From Vulcanimicrobiia bacterium (lineage in GTDB: Bacteria; Vulcanimicrobiota; Vulcanimicrobiia; Eremiobacterales; Eremiobacteraceae): a stretch of 48,362 bases of DNA. Below are positions 9,772 through 19,499 of this stretch, in pieces. Within the stretch, counting starts at the first letter, position 1, and each line of letters starts with the position of its first letter. Position numbers and translations under genes: made by a program. The stretch lies in contig JANWLL010000033.1 of NCBI GenBank assembly GCA_025450855.1, positions 1 through 48,362 of the forward strand, in the 5' to 3' direction. The notes under the pieces were generated by a model. It ran no database searches, was not told the origin of the DNA, and saw only the letters and a list, made by a program, of their open reading frames with translations.

Positions 9772-11568
9772 TTATGCGGGTTGGATGTTCGCCTGCGCCA
9801 ACCGTATCTCTAGCGAGCCGACCTGGCTCTTCATCAATTCGTTTTCGCGGCGCAACGCCTCGGCGTCGAGGTGATCGTACGCGGCAGCTGCACCGGTCTG
9901 CAGACCGGCCAGCGCCTTGATCTCATCCGGATCGAGACCCTCGCCGTGCATGTGCGAGCCGAAGAACACGATGGCGACGAGTTCGCGCCGAACCATGATG
10001 GGTAGTGCCAGCACGGGGCGAGCCGGGCCCGTCGGCAGGGCCTCTGTGCGCCAGCGGTGATCGAAAAGTGAAAGAGGCCCGCGCTCCGTTTGCGCGAGCA
10101 TGAGGAGTGGATCATCCTCGGCCCCGAGTCGTGAAATGTCATCGCTGCTCCACCCCTCGGATTGTTCGCGAACGAATATACCGTCAGCATCACGCCGGAA
10201 AAGTGCTGCTGAAGCTAGCATCATCGCCTGCACGGGTTCGCTGACGAGGAAATGCGCGACAGCGCTTGTTGTAGGAGCTAGCGGCAATGCTGCCGCGTCT
10301 CGCGCAAGCCGAACTTCGGCTTTATGTCGCTGGCGGAAGAACGTCGCGTCGATGAACGTATCGACGCGTCGGTGTAGCCCGTTGAACCACAGGCCGAAGG
10401 CGACGACGGCAGCCACTTCCGCGACCGTTCCTAGCCGCGCGAGGCGAAGGTAGTCGGTGAAGAACCAGTCGATGATGGAGAAAGCGCCGACGAGTATAGT
10501 CGTCAGTATCCCGAACACGAGCGCCCGGCTCACGACGAAGGTCACGTCGATGATGCGGTGCTTGATGACGGCGTAAGCCACTGCCAGCGGCACCATCACG
10601 CTCGAGAGCTGCATCACGTGCGCGACCCAGAGCGGCTCACTCGCCCAATAGATACCGAGGAAGTTGTAAGCGAATTGAATGGCGAGGTTCACGCCAAACG
10701 CGACAACGACCCACCGAATTCTCTGTCGATCCTGGCCGCGAGCGCGAACGTAGGTCTCGACGAACAAGAACATCACCGCGAGCAGTACCACGGCAGGCAT
10801 GGCGACGTACGCGCGATTGAACAACTCACCGGGCGGCCCACCGACCCAACCCCACAGATACGTGTAGTAAGCCCCAAAGGTGACCAGCGCGGCGAACAGC
10901 CACGGCATCGCTCGTAACGTCGACGATCGCCACCCCTGCAGAGGCTCATTGAGGAAACAGAGCGCGAACACGAGCAAACCGACGATGCCCGCCGAGGTTA
11001 GGGTCCATTGAAGCGGGTATGCGATATAAGGCCAGGGATAGGCGAAGAATAGCCCTGCGCTGTAGAACGTAAACGGCGCGTTCGCTAAGCAATAGAGAAA
11101 GAATCCCCACGTCATCCGGTTCGGTTGTAACAACACGAGCACCGCGCCAAGGGTTATATAGAGGAACGCGACGCCGAGCACGGCGACGCGGTAGGCGGCA
11201 TAGTAGGTCTCCGTCACCTGGGGCGCGGCGAAGAGCGTCACAAGTCGCGAACGTCCGTCATGCCTGAGCGCAAACGTGATGCTTTGGTTGGCTTCCAGCG
11301 TGCCGGCTTCTACCGCGTAGTACCGGAACTGCGGCGGCGTCGATGGCAGATCGACGATATCACCGACCAGCATGCCCGCTCTCGCGGCGGGCGAACCGTC
11401 GGCGACGTACACAACGACATCGTCGCCGTTCAACTGGTAGCCGAACTGGCCGATGGGCACCCATATCCGTCGAAAGTCCAACCCGCCTGCGACGAAGACG
11501 ATCAGCGACAAGGCGATGACCACTAACGTTCGCAATGCAGCGCGCCTCGACGGATCGTGTGACGACAT
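9772..11568 (-). CDS. PDZ domain - multi-TM - GAF-like membrane protein (kinase-less sensor-like)
   Basis: 598 aa; PDZ-like GDDVVVYVADGSPAARAGMLVGDIVDL, TM helices, KHRIIDVTFVVSRALVFGI motif, GAF-like C-terminus ending in a short coiled coil. Paralogue of 2587..4326. Confidence 0.75.
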   Translation of the reverse strand: MSSHDPSRRAALRTLVVIALSLIVFVAGGLDFRRIWVPIGQFGYQLNGDDVVVYVADGSPAARAGMLVGDIVDLPSTPPQFRYYAVEAGTLEANQSITFALRHDGRSRLVTLFAAPQVTETYYAAYRVAVLGVAFLYITLGAVLVLLQPNRMTWGFFLYCLANAPFTFYSAGLFFAYPWPYIAYPLQWTLTSAGIVGLLVFALCFLNEPLQGWRSSTLRAMPWLFAALVTFGAYYTYLWGWVGGPPGELFNRAYVAMPAVVLLAVMFLFVETYVRARGQDRQRIRWVVVAFGVNLAIQFAYNFLGIYWASEPLWVAHVMQLSSVMVPLAVAYAVIKHRIIDVTFVVSRALVFGILTTILVGAFSIIDWFFTDYLRLARLGTVAEVAAVVAFGLWFNGLHRRVDTFIDATFFRQRHKAEVRLARDAAALPLAPTTSAVAHFLVSEPVQAMMLASAALFRRDADGIFVREQSEGWSSDDISRLGAEDDPLLMLAQTERGPLSLFDHRWRTEALPTGPARPVLALPIMVRRELVAIVFFGSHMHGEGLDPDEIKALAGLQTGAAAAYDHLDAEALRRENELMKSQVGSLEIRLAQANIQPA

Positions 11569-11725
11569 ACGATTGCCCTACCTTTGTCGCCGATACGGCG
11601 GACGTGCTTGCAATCGCCCATAGCGACAACGCCGCCATGTTCAGGTGGCGTGCACATAGGGCTAGGTTCCAATTGAGAAAACCGCAATCCCTTATCGAAA
11701 GCGGAATACGGCCGAGGTCCTGGCC

Positions 11726-11757
11726 GCGGGGGCCGGATTTGACCCACTCGAGCTACC
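11726..11757. repeat. 32-bp dispersed intergenic repeat, copy b
   Basis: GCGGGGGCCGGATTTGACCCACTCGAGCTACC. Confidence 0.85.
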
Positions 11758-11812
11758 GAACGCATCCATCTGGCCCTGTTAAGTCGGTCGTTTCCGAGTC
11801 GAAAGGTGCTGG

Positions 11813-13660
11813 CTAATAGTCGGGGAGTCTTGGCCCAGGCTGCGAACCCAAAAGCATCTCGGTGCGGTTGTCGGATAGATTACTGGAATAGCCTGGCAGC
11901 TCGCGTTGCGTCATCGTTCCGTCCGCGGCGATATGTACGACGTGCCCGCACTGATCGCCGTACCAAGCGCCTCCGTTTTGATCTGCAGCCAAGCCGGTTG
12001 CCGAGCATCCCTGGTTGGGCAATGCGAATGTCGATATCGTGCCGTCGGCGTTGAATCTCGTCATGGCGCCGTTGCTGAGGGCCCACACATCGTTCGTTCT
12101 CGTCGCGGCCAGAGCGATGTAGGAATCGGGCGGTGGCACCGCCCGGCGCGTCGCGTGACCAGCCCGAGAGATCGTGGCCAGTTCGTGGAGTTCCGGCATG
12201 ATGACCCAGATCGACCCGTCGGTGGAGGTAACCGGCGAGAAGAATTCGCTTCGTGGCAGGTCGATGTGGGTCCAGTGGAAGCGGCAGTCTCGAGTCAGAG
12301 GCGCCATGCGCAAGTTCTTCGTGTCGAGCAGATCCGTGGTGCCATCTTGACCCGGCGAGAGCAGCGCCGTTCCGGCATCATCAATCAGGCACGCCGATGC
12401 GTGCCCGTCGGCAATCATCACGACTTGATGCCGATTCGCGTCGCTGTACCATATGTCGCCATCCGCTCCGGCGGCCACGCCCACAATCCGTGGCGCGAGT
12501 CGTGCGAGAGTCTGACCCGCAATCGGCTCACCGAGAGGAGCAACCCGCAAGTAGGCGTCGTCGCGGCCGATCCGCCAGAGATCGTACGGGTCGGGTGCGA
12601 ACCAAATATCGTCCTTCGAGTCAACCGCGAGCCCAACCGGTCCGTCTGCCGCGGAAGCGCCGTACGGCCGGGGCGGAGGCGAACCGCGCGAGTCTATCTC
12701 GATTGGTTGACCGTCGGGTGCAAGCCGTCCGACTTGGTTACGCGATGCGTCGACGAAGACGAGACCTCCGCTGCGGTCGAGCGAGATCAATCCCACCCCA
12801 AACGCGTTGAAGAACGGATACGCGCGAAATCCAGGTGCGCCATCCGCGCCTATGCAGTAGCATTGACCTGGTGCCGTCTGTCCGTACAATGGGCAATCAG
12901 CCGGCGCGTACCAATGTTCGTCGTAGCCGCTGGGGCTCCGCGTCAGCGCCAGCACGTAGTGCACGAACCCCACGTAGATGACGCCTTTGATCCTCACGAC
13001 GTCCGAAGCCGCCATCCCGAAATCCGCCTTGAACCGATGCAATTCTTCAGCAGGGCCGGCGCTGCCGAGCCTGTACACTGCGTTTGGCGTGACGACAAAA
13101 ACACTGCCGTCAGACGCCGCTTCGGCGGCGTCTGGAGAACCATCGAGTGTCACGATCCTCTGGGCGTGCCATTTCCCGTCGTCGCCACGGCTGAGGACGT
13201 CCGCCCGGATATCGATCTCCTTACCCTCGTTTGAGCGTTCGTACAAGAGAGCGATAACGCGGTCGCCGCTCGTTTTCAATCCCGCGACGCGTGCGTTGAG
13301 AATCGGATACGACCGCGACCCGTCCTGGCTGTACCAGCGGAGACCGGGCGGCGCGTTTTCCCACCCGATCAGCCAGCCGTCAGCGACGCGCACCGCCCGT
13401 AGTCTCGGTCCAGAATTTGGGTGACCGGAAAAGTACCTGACTTCACTGTCGACGTAAAAGGGCACCGAGTCGGACGCGAGCCGGGAGCTGTAACCTAGAT
13501 AGGCGTACGGCTGGTCATTGCGCACTTGAAGGCGCCACACTCGGGAGTCGAGATTTCCGCACGTCTTGCTTTCGACGCGAGAGGCAGGCACGGGCACCCA
13601 ACCAGTCGATCCGGTAGGGGCCTGGACGAACACCGAGGCCGCGACTGCTAGTGCGAGCAA
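11813..13660 (-). CDS. Secreted Vgb/NHL-type beta-propeller protein
   Basis: 615 aa, signal peptide, repeats such as GPVGLAVDSKDDIWFAPDPYDLWRIG, GVAAGADGDIWYSDANRHQVVMI, GLAADQNGGAWYGDQCGHVVHIAADG. Confidence 0.75.
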   Translation of the reverse strand: MLALAVAASVFVQAPTGSTGWVPVPASRVESKTCGNLDSRVWRLQVRNDQPYAYLGYSSRLASDSVPFYVDSEVRYFSGHPNSGPRLRAVRVADGWLIGWENAPPGLRWYSQDGSRSYPILNARVAGLKTSGDRVIALLYERSNEGKEIDIRADVLSRGDDGKWHAQRIVTLDGSPDAAEAASDGSVFVVTPNAVYRLGSAGPAEELHRFKADFGMAASDVVRIKGVIYVGFVHYVLALTRSPSGYDEHWYAPADCPLYGQTAPGQCYCIGADGAPGFRAYPFFNAFGVGLISLDRSGGLVFVDASRNQVGRLAPDGQPIEIDSRGSPPPRPYGASAADGPVGLAVDSKDDIWFAPDPYDLWRIGRDDAYLRVAPLGEPIAGQTLARLAPRIVGVAAGADGDIWYSDANRHQVVMIADGHASACLIDDAGTALLSPGQDGTTDLLDTKNLRMAPLTRDCRFHWTHIDLPRSEFFSPVTSTDGSIWVIMPELHELATISRAGHATRRAVPPPDSYIALAATRTNDVWALSNGAMTRFNADGTISTFALPNQGCSATGLAADQNGGAWYGDQCGHVVHIAADGTMTQRELPGYSSNLSDNRTEMLLGSQPGPRLPDY

Positions 13661-13794
13661 CTACTCGAGCCCAACGCAACCGTCATAGGAGCAACTTCTT
13701 CGTTGACACTCAAACTCCGTCGCAGCCGTACGGGCGGCACGAAGAAAACACAACACGATTCCTCGAAGACAAGAATCGCGCTGTCTCAGGATTT

Positions 13795-13826
13795 GCGTGG
13801 GCCGGATTTGACCCACTCGCGCTACC
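13795..13826. repeat. 32-bp dispersed intergenic repeat, copy c
   Basis: GCGTGGGCCGGATTTGACCCACTCGCGCTACC. Confidence 0.85.
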
Positions 13827-13928
13827 AAATACGGGCCTCTGGCCGTGCGTGATTAGCCGATTCCATGTGTCCGGGACCGTCGGCGACCAGCGGGTTCGCG
13901 ATCGCCGCCTCTGGCGTGACGCGCCTCG

Positions 13929-14468
13929 TTAGCAGCAAAAGAGTCCGAAGCCCAAGATGACATCCGTGAACGCGCAGATCACGGCCGTTCCCGCGAGGCC
14001 GACGAAGATGAAAACTCCCAGCCCGCGAGGCGCCGCAACGGCTGTGGTCGCAAAGAGCGCGGCCAGCGCGCCTCCCATTATCGCGATACCCATGACGTCC
14101 TGAACTAGGTTCGTAGGGTCCAACACGAGAGGCGAAAGCGCGATGTACACCGTCACAAGGATGCCGGAGCGGACGGAGCCCGCTATTGAAGCATTCTCGT
14201 AAACGCGCCGCGTCCAGAGGTGGGCCAATGCGATGCATGACAATGCCGCCACCCACGCGACGGAGAGCACAAGAGCGTCGCCTGCACGCACCGCGTCCAG
14301 GTGGTTCGTGAACCGCCAGTCGGAGGCGCCACGAAGCAAAACTGGCGGCGACTTCGCGTCACCAATGACGATTGCAGCCAAAGCGTAGGCAGCGGTTAGA
14401 AGGAAGTTGATAAGCAGCACCGCTCTGGTCGTCAACCTCCAAGGCCGAGACCTTTCACGAACGATCAT
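13929..14468 (-). CDS. Hypothetical integral membrane protein
   Basis: 179 aa with about four to five hydrophobic segments; no recognised family. Confidence 0.55.
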   Translation of the reverse strand: MIVRERSRPWRLTTRAVLLINFLLTAAYALAAIVIGDAKSPPVLLRGASDWRFTNHLDAVRAGDALVLSVAWVAALSCIALAHLWTRRVYENASIAGSVRSGILVTVYIALSPLVLDPTNLVQDVMGIAIMGGALAALFATTAVAAPRGLGVFIFVGLAGTAVICAFTDVILGFGLFCC

Positions 14469-14646
14469 GCGTGGATTTACCCCACCCAGGTCTGACTAGC
14501 AGCGGCTCTTCGTCCTCGCCGCCGACGCATCTTGTTTCGATCAAAAGCACCGTCGGTGACATCTCCTGAACGGCATTTTGCAGCATCCTCGCCGTCAGGT
14601 CGATGGCACGCATACTTCGCGTGGCTCTTGATAACCGATCGGAAAA

Positions 14647-17241
14647 CTAGAGCCGTGGATCGACGGCTTCGGACTCCATCGCGAGAACGCCGAACACGCA
14701 CTCGTGGACCCGCCGGAGTGGTTCACGCCTGTTGAAGCGCTCGAGCGCTTCGATCCCGAGAGCGAACTCCGCAAGGGCGAGGGAACGCTTACGGCCGAGC
14801 GTCCTCGAGCGCAAGCGCTCGAGATGCTCAGGCTCATCGTACTCCGGGCCGTAGATGATCCGGAGGTACTCGGGTCCCCGGCATTTTACCGCGGGCTGGG
14901 CCAGCCCACGGCTGCCCCGCGCGACGAAGTCGAACGGTTTCACGACCATGCCTTCGCCGCCGCCGGCCGTAAGGGACGCCCACCAATCCGTCGCCCCGGC
15001 CTGGCTGCCCTCATCGGTGACGTCGACGACCCGCGCCTCCGTCTTCATGATTTGCGGCATGCCATCGCCTGGTTCGCAAGCTGCGCTGAGCTTGGCGACC
15101 TGTTCCATGTGCCAGCCGTGGTCTTTGTCGACATGCACGCCGTGCTCGGTGGCGAGCAAATGGAACGGTGCGATCTTGAGATCGCTCGGCCCCGCCACCA
15201 GCCAGCAATATCCGCGATACGCCGCGACGTATCTCTCGATCTCGGTGATGCGCGCGGCGAAGCGCTCGACAGGCAACTGCCCGTCAACGCCCCGCGCCTG
15301 CGCTCTGTCCAACACAGCGATCGCAGCCTCGAGTGCAGATCGCCCTGAGGAGCCGACCGGCGCGTATTGCTCGCGCAAGAGATCTTGCGCCTTCGCGGAC
15401 CACGGCATGAGTTCGGCGTCGAGACAAAGCCAGTCCGTATCCAACGACTCCCAGAGCCCTGAACCTGTCGCCGCCCGCCGAACGGACTCCAGCAACGCGC
15501 TTTCGACGTCTGGCGATTCGAAGAAGCGTCGCCCGGTTCTCGTGAAGCAGATGCCGCCTTCCCCTTCGATTCCAAATCGGCGTCGGATCGCGTCCTCATC
15601 GCGCCCGACGATGACGACCGCGCGGGAACCCATATGCTTCTCCTGGCAAATGACTTTCGCGACGCCCTGGTGTCGAAAGTACGCGAACGACTCTGCCGGA
15701 TGTTCAAGTAGGCCGGGCCGTGTGCTCGTCTCGGACGGCGACATCGTCGGCGGCAAGTAGATAATCCATTTCGGATGGACGGCGAACCGGCTCATAACCT
15801 CCAGCGCCGGCACGGCCTTGTCTTCGCGGATCGCGATCGTGCCGCGAAGGCGCGTCCTGACGAACCGCTTGCCTATCACATCGTCGATATCCAAGACGTC
15901 GTCGTGGGTCTGCTGTGCGCTCAGCGGAGTCGCGGCCTCGGTAGACGGGATGAATGGCTTCGCTGGCTCGCAGTACGTGCGCTCTCCGGGTACGGAGACA
16001 AGGGCACGTTCCGGGTACCTGAGCGCCGTCAAACTCCCGCCGAAGACACAGCCGGTGTCGACGTTGATCGTGTTGTTCAGCCACTCCGATTCGGGCACCG
16101 GCGTGTGACCGTACACGACCATCGCCTTGCCGCGGTACTCCGCAGCCCAGTTGTATCGAACCGGAAGTCCGAACTCGTCCGTCTCGCCGGTCGTCTCGCC
16201 GTACATGGCAAAATCGCGGACCTTCGCGCTGCTGCGACCCTGGAGGTTTTCGATGAGTCCAGCGTGCGCGACGACGAGTCGGGCTTCGTCGAGAACGTAG
16301 TGGCTGACGAGTCCGTCCAGGAATTCGCACACGGCCGTGCTCACCTGCGGGCGTAGCTCGTCCGGCAACGCGCGAAACTCCGCGAGGCTGTCCGCGAGTC
16401 CGTGTGTGATTTGCACATCGCGGCCGCGCAAGGCGCGAACGAGCTTCACGTCATGATTGCCGGGAACGCAAAGCGCACTGCCATTGTCTACCATGTTGCG
16501 CACGAGCTTGATGGCATCTAGGATTCGCGGTCCACGGTCCGCGAGGTCGCCGACGAAGATCGCCTTGCGGCCCGCTGGATGGGCGTAGATAGGGCCATCC
16601 CACGCGCCGTCGGCGTGCCCCTCGACGACGTACCCCAACTCACCCAGCAACCGCTCCAGCTCCGTTGTGCAGCCGTGCACGTCGCCGATGATGTCGAACG
16701 GTCCGTGCTCCGACTTCTTGTTCGTCCAAAGCGGTTGTCGCTCGATGAACGCCGCGTCGATTTCTTCGGGCGTCTGAAGCACGTGGACGTATCGGAAGCC
16801 CTCTCGCTGTAGCGAGCGGAGCGATCGCCGCAAGTCCTGCATTTGGCGACGGACGACGTGGGGCCCGAAGTCGCGCTCGGGGCGCGAGCGATTGCGCTCG
16901 AGACACAGCTCTTCCCGGACGTTGAAGACGATTGCCGCCGGCAGTACGTGATGCCGGCGCGCGAGGTCGATCAATCCCTTGCGCGCCTCGTGCTGTACGT
17001 TCGTCGCGTCGACGACGACAAGGCGCCCCCTCGCGAGGCGGACGCCCGCAATGTAGTGGAGCACGTCAAATGCGTCCTTGGTCGCCGACTGATCGTTCTC
17101 GTCGTCGGCGACGATGCCGCGGCATGCATCGGACGACACCACCTCGGTCGAAAGGAAATGTTTCTTTGCGAACGTCGACTTACCTGAGCCGGATGCGCCG
17201 ACGAGAGCGACGAGCGCCGTCTCCGGAATCGTCAGTTTGAT
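14647..17241 (-). CDS. pnkp: Pnkp: polynucleotide kinase - phosphatase - ligase (bacterial RNA repair)
   Basis: KLTIPETALVALVGASGSGKSTFAKKHF (P-loop kinase); DIIGDVHGC, FVGDLADRGP, CVPGNHDVKL, VVAHAGL (metallophosphoesterase); CQEKHMGSRAVVIVGRD (ligase KxxxG). Start uncertain: ORF-track ATG at 17373; homologue-like N-terminus begins at an ATC codon (17241..17239), giving 864 aa. Confidence 0.93.
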   Translation of the reverse strand: MKLTIPETALVALVGASGSGKSTFAKKHFLSTEVVSSDACRGIVADDENDQSATKDAFDVLHYIAGVRLARGRLVVVDATNVQHEARKGLIDLARRHHVLPAAIVFNVREELCLERNRSRPERDFGPHVVRRQMQDLRRSLRSLQREGFRYVHVLQTPEEIDAAFIERQPLWTNKKSEHGPFDIIGDVHGCTTELERLLGELGYVVEGHADGAWDGPIYAHPAGRKAIFVGDLADRGPRILDAIKLVRNMVDNGSALCVPGNHDVKLVRALRGRDVQITHGLADSLAEFRALPDELRPQVSTAVCEFLDGLVSHYVLDEARLVVAHAGLIENLQGRSSAKVRDFAMYGETTGETDEFGLPVRYNWAAEYRGKAMVVYGHTPVPESEWLNNTINVDTGCVFGGSLTALRYPERALVSVPGERTYCEPAKPFIPSTEAATPLSAQQTHDDVLDIDDVIGKRFVRTRLRGTIAIREDKAVPALEVMSRFAVHPKWIIYLPPTMSPSETSTRPGLLEHPAESFAYFRHQGVAKVICQEKHMGSRAVVIVGRDEDAIRRRFGIEGEGGICFTRTGRRFFESPDVESALLESVRRAATGSGLWESLDTDWLCLDAELMPWSAKAQDLLREQYAPVGSSGRSALEAAIAVLDRAQARGVDGQLPVERFAARITEIERYVAAYRGYCWLVAGPSDLKIAPFHLLATEHGVHVDKDHGWHMEQVAKLSAACEPGDGMPQIMKTEARVVDVTDEGSQAGATDWWASLTAGGGEGMVVKPFDFVARGSRGLAQPAVKCRGPEYLRIIYGPEYDEPEHLERLRSRTLGRKRSLALAEFALGIEALERFNRREPLRRVHECVFGVLAMESEAVDPRL

Positions 17242-18638
17242 AGCGTGAACACCCCCATTTGCGTCGGGGCCCCCACGTTCGGATCTTCGGGCCCCACGGG
17301 AATAGCGCGAAACGCGTAGCCGAAGCGCGTCGAAGCGTCCGTCCCCCATCGCTCGAACTCCGCACGCGTCCACTCGAATCGGTGGTCTTTGTGGCGCGGT
17401 GTTCCTGGCTCGAGCGTCTCGAATTTCACGTTGTATTCGACGTTCGGGGTCGTAACGACGACCGTTTGCGGCTTGGCCGCCTCGAAGATGACGCGTTCGA
17501 GGGTCGCAAGGCGCGCGGCATCGAGGTGCTCGATCACCTCGACGAGCGTCGCCGCATCGTAACCCGATAGCCGTTTGTCGCGATAGGTCAGCGATCCGTG
17601 GATGAGTTCCACTCGCTCGCGCTGCTTGGAGGGCATGCGGTCGAAATGAAGCTTATCGGCAGCACGCTCGAGGGCGCGGTGGCTGACGTCCATGCCGACG
17701 ATCCGCTCGAACTGCGCGTCTTTCAAGAGCCGTTCGATGAGCTTGCCCTCGCCGCAACCGAGATCGACGACGCGATGCGCACCCGCGCTCTTAAGGACAG
17801 CCGCGACTGCGCCGAGGCGTTGCTCGTGCAGGCTGACGGGTCGCTCGAGCTTTGCCTCCTCTTCGTCGCGGGCGGATTCGACCTCATCGGGATCCGCCGT
17901 CTCTTCCTCGGTGAGCCGCTCGACCGCCATGCGCATGAGGTTGCGTCTGCGCTTGAGATATCGAAACGCGATCGTATCGCGTTCGGGATGCGACGCGAGC
18001 CAACCCTCACCGCGCTTGAGCAGTTTCTCGACTTCGTCGTCGCCCACCCAATAGTGCTTCCATCCGTCCAAGACGGGTATGAGCACGGTGAGATGTCGGA
18101 GAACGTCCGCGAGCTTCGCCGTTATGCGGAGGACGGTCCGGTAGTACGTGCTTTCGCCCCATTCTGGGAATCGATCATCCAGCGGCAGATGCGTCGTCAC
18201 GACATCGTAGCCGAGCGGTTCAAAGAGCTTCCGGATGAACTCGTCACCGCCACGGCTCGGCAGAACAGCGATCTCGACGACCAGCGGGATATCCACTTCC
18301 GCAAGGTCCTGGCGATGCGTGCTTCTCCCCGCTATGGCTGAGCGGAACGCCGCGTTAAGTGCGACGGCCATGAAAGACGACGCGACGTACGGCCGATCGT
18401 TGACGTAATCGCTGAGCGCGAATCCCTGATCGCCCGCGCCGCTCTTGCCGCGGACGAGTTCGATCGGATCGATTTCGAGTAACAACGCGACCGTGCACCG
18501 AGCGGGCGAAGCCTCCGGATAGAACACGAGCGCACGACCGAACGACAGCGAGAACTCGTGCACGCGATCCGGGTTCTTGTGCAGGAGATAGCCGAGGTCC
18601 GTGGCGGGTTCATGCGTGGTCGAAATCGTCAGAAGCAT
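17232..18638 (-). CDS. hen1: Hen1: 3'-terminal RNA ribose 2'-O-methyltransferase
   Basis: MLLTISTTHEPATDLGYLLHKNPDRVHEFSLSFGRALVFYPEAS (bacterial Hen1 N-terminal domain); VVDLGCGEGKLIERLL SAM motif; EVIEHLD...RHKDHRFEWTRAEFERW Hen1 metal/active-site motifs. Likely start ATG 18638, not 18752. Confidence 0.94.
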   Translation of the reverse strand: MLLTISTTHEPATDLGYLLHKNPDRVHEFSLSFGRALVFYPEASPARCTVALLLEIDPIELVRGKSGAGDQGFALSDYVNDRPYVASSFMAVALNAAFRSAIAGRSTHRQDLAEVDIPLVVEIAVLPSRGGDEFIRKLFEPLGYDVVTTHLPLDDRFPEWGESTYYRTVLRITAKLADVLRHLTVLIPVLDGWKHYWVGDDEVEKLLKRGEGWLASHPERDTIAFRYLKRRRNLMRMAVERLTEEETADPDEVESARDEEEAKLERPVSLHEQRLGAVAAVLKSAGAHRVVDLGCGEGKLIERLLKDAQFERIVGMDVSHRALERAADKLHFDRMPSKQRERVELIHGSLTYRDKRLSGYDAATLVEVIEHLDAARLATLERVIFEAAKPQTVVVTTPNVEYNVKFETLEPGTPRHKDHRFEWTRAEFERWGTDASTRFGYAFRAIPVGPEDPNVGAPTQMGVFTLSN

Positions 18639-18672
18639 CGGAATTCGTTCCAGTTCCGTACTGCAAGCGGAC

Positions 18673-18717
18673 AGAAAAATTGTGCGACCGCAACCCCTAC
18701 TACAAAAGGGATTGCGG
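18673..18717 (-). terminator. Putative terminator hairpin between tRNA-fMet and hen1
   Basis: Minus strand CCGCAATCCC-TTTTGTAGTA-GGGGTTGCGG (10-bp stem, one wobble) followed 8 nt later by ATTTTTC. The distance to the T tract makes it weak. Confidence 0.5.
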
Positions 18718-18769
18718 CCGGACCTCTGGTTGCGGGGGCGTGATTTGAACACGCGACCTTCGGGTTATG

Positions 18770-19456
<687 letters not shown>

Positions 19457-19499
19457 GTTCCGTAGGTACAACGCTTCGCGCGAGCGTACCTGTCGAACG

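Noticed and set aside
9682-13826. The 32-bp repeats as tRNA genes or tRNA 3' fragments
   Set aside because: They resemble a tRNA 3' end (CAAATCCGGCCCCCGC) but the flanks do not form a T stem and no anticodon or acceptor partner is nearby.
14472-14490. Possible fourth copy of the 32-bp repeat (GTGGATTTACCCCACCCAG)
   Set aside because: Only a short, gapped similarity; not distinguishable from chance.
18727-18769. tRNA-fMet 3' half as an att-site remnant of an integrative element
   Set aside because: The 5' half lies only 654 nt away on the same strand and the insert has a complete group I intron core, so intron splicing explains it better.
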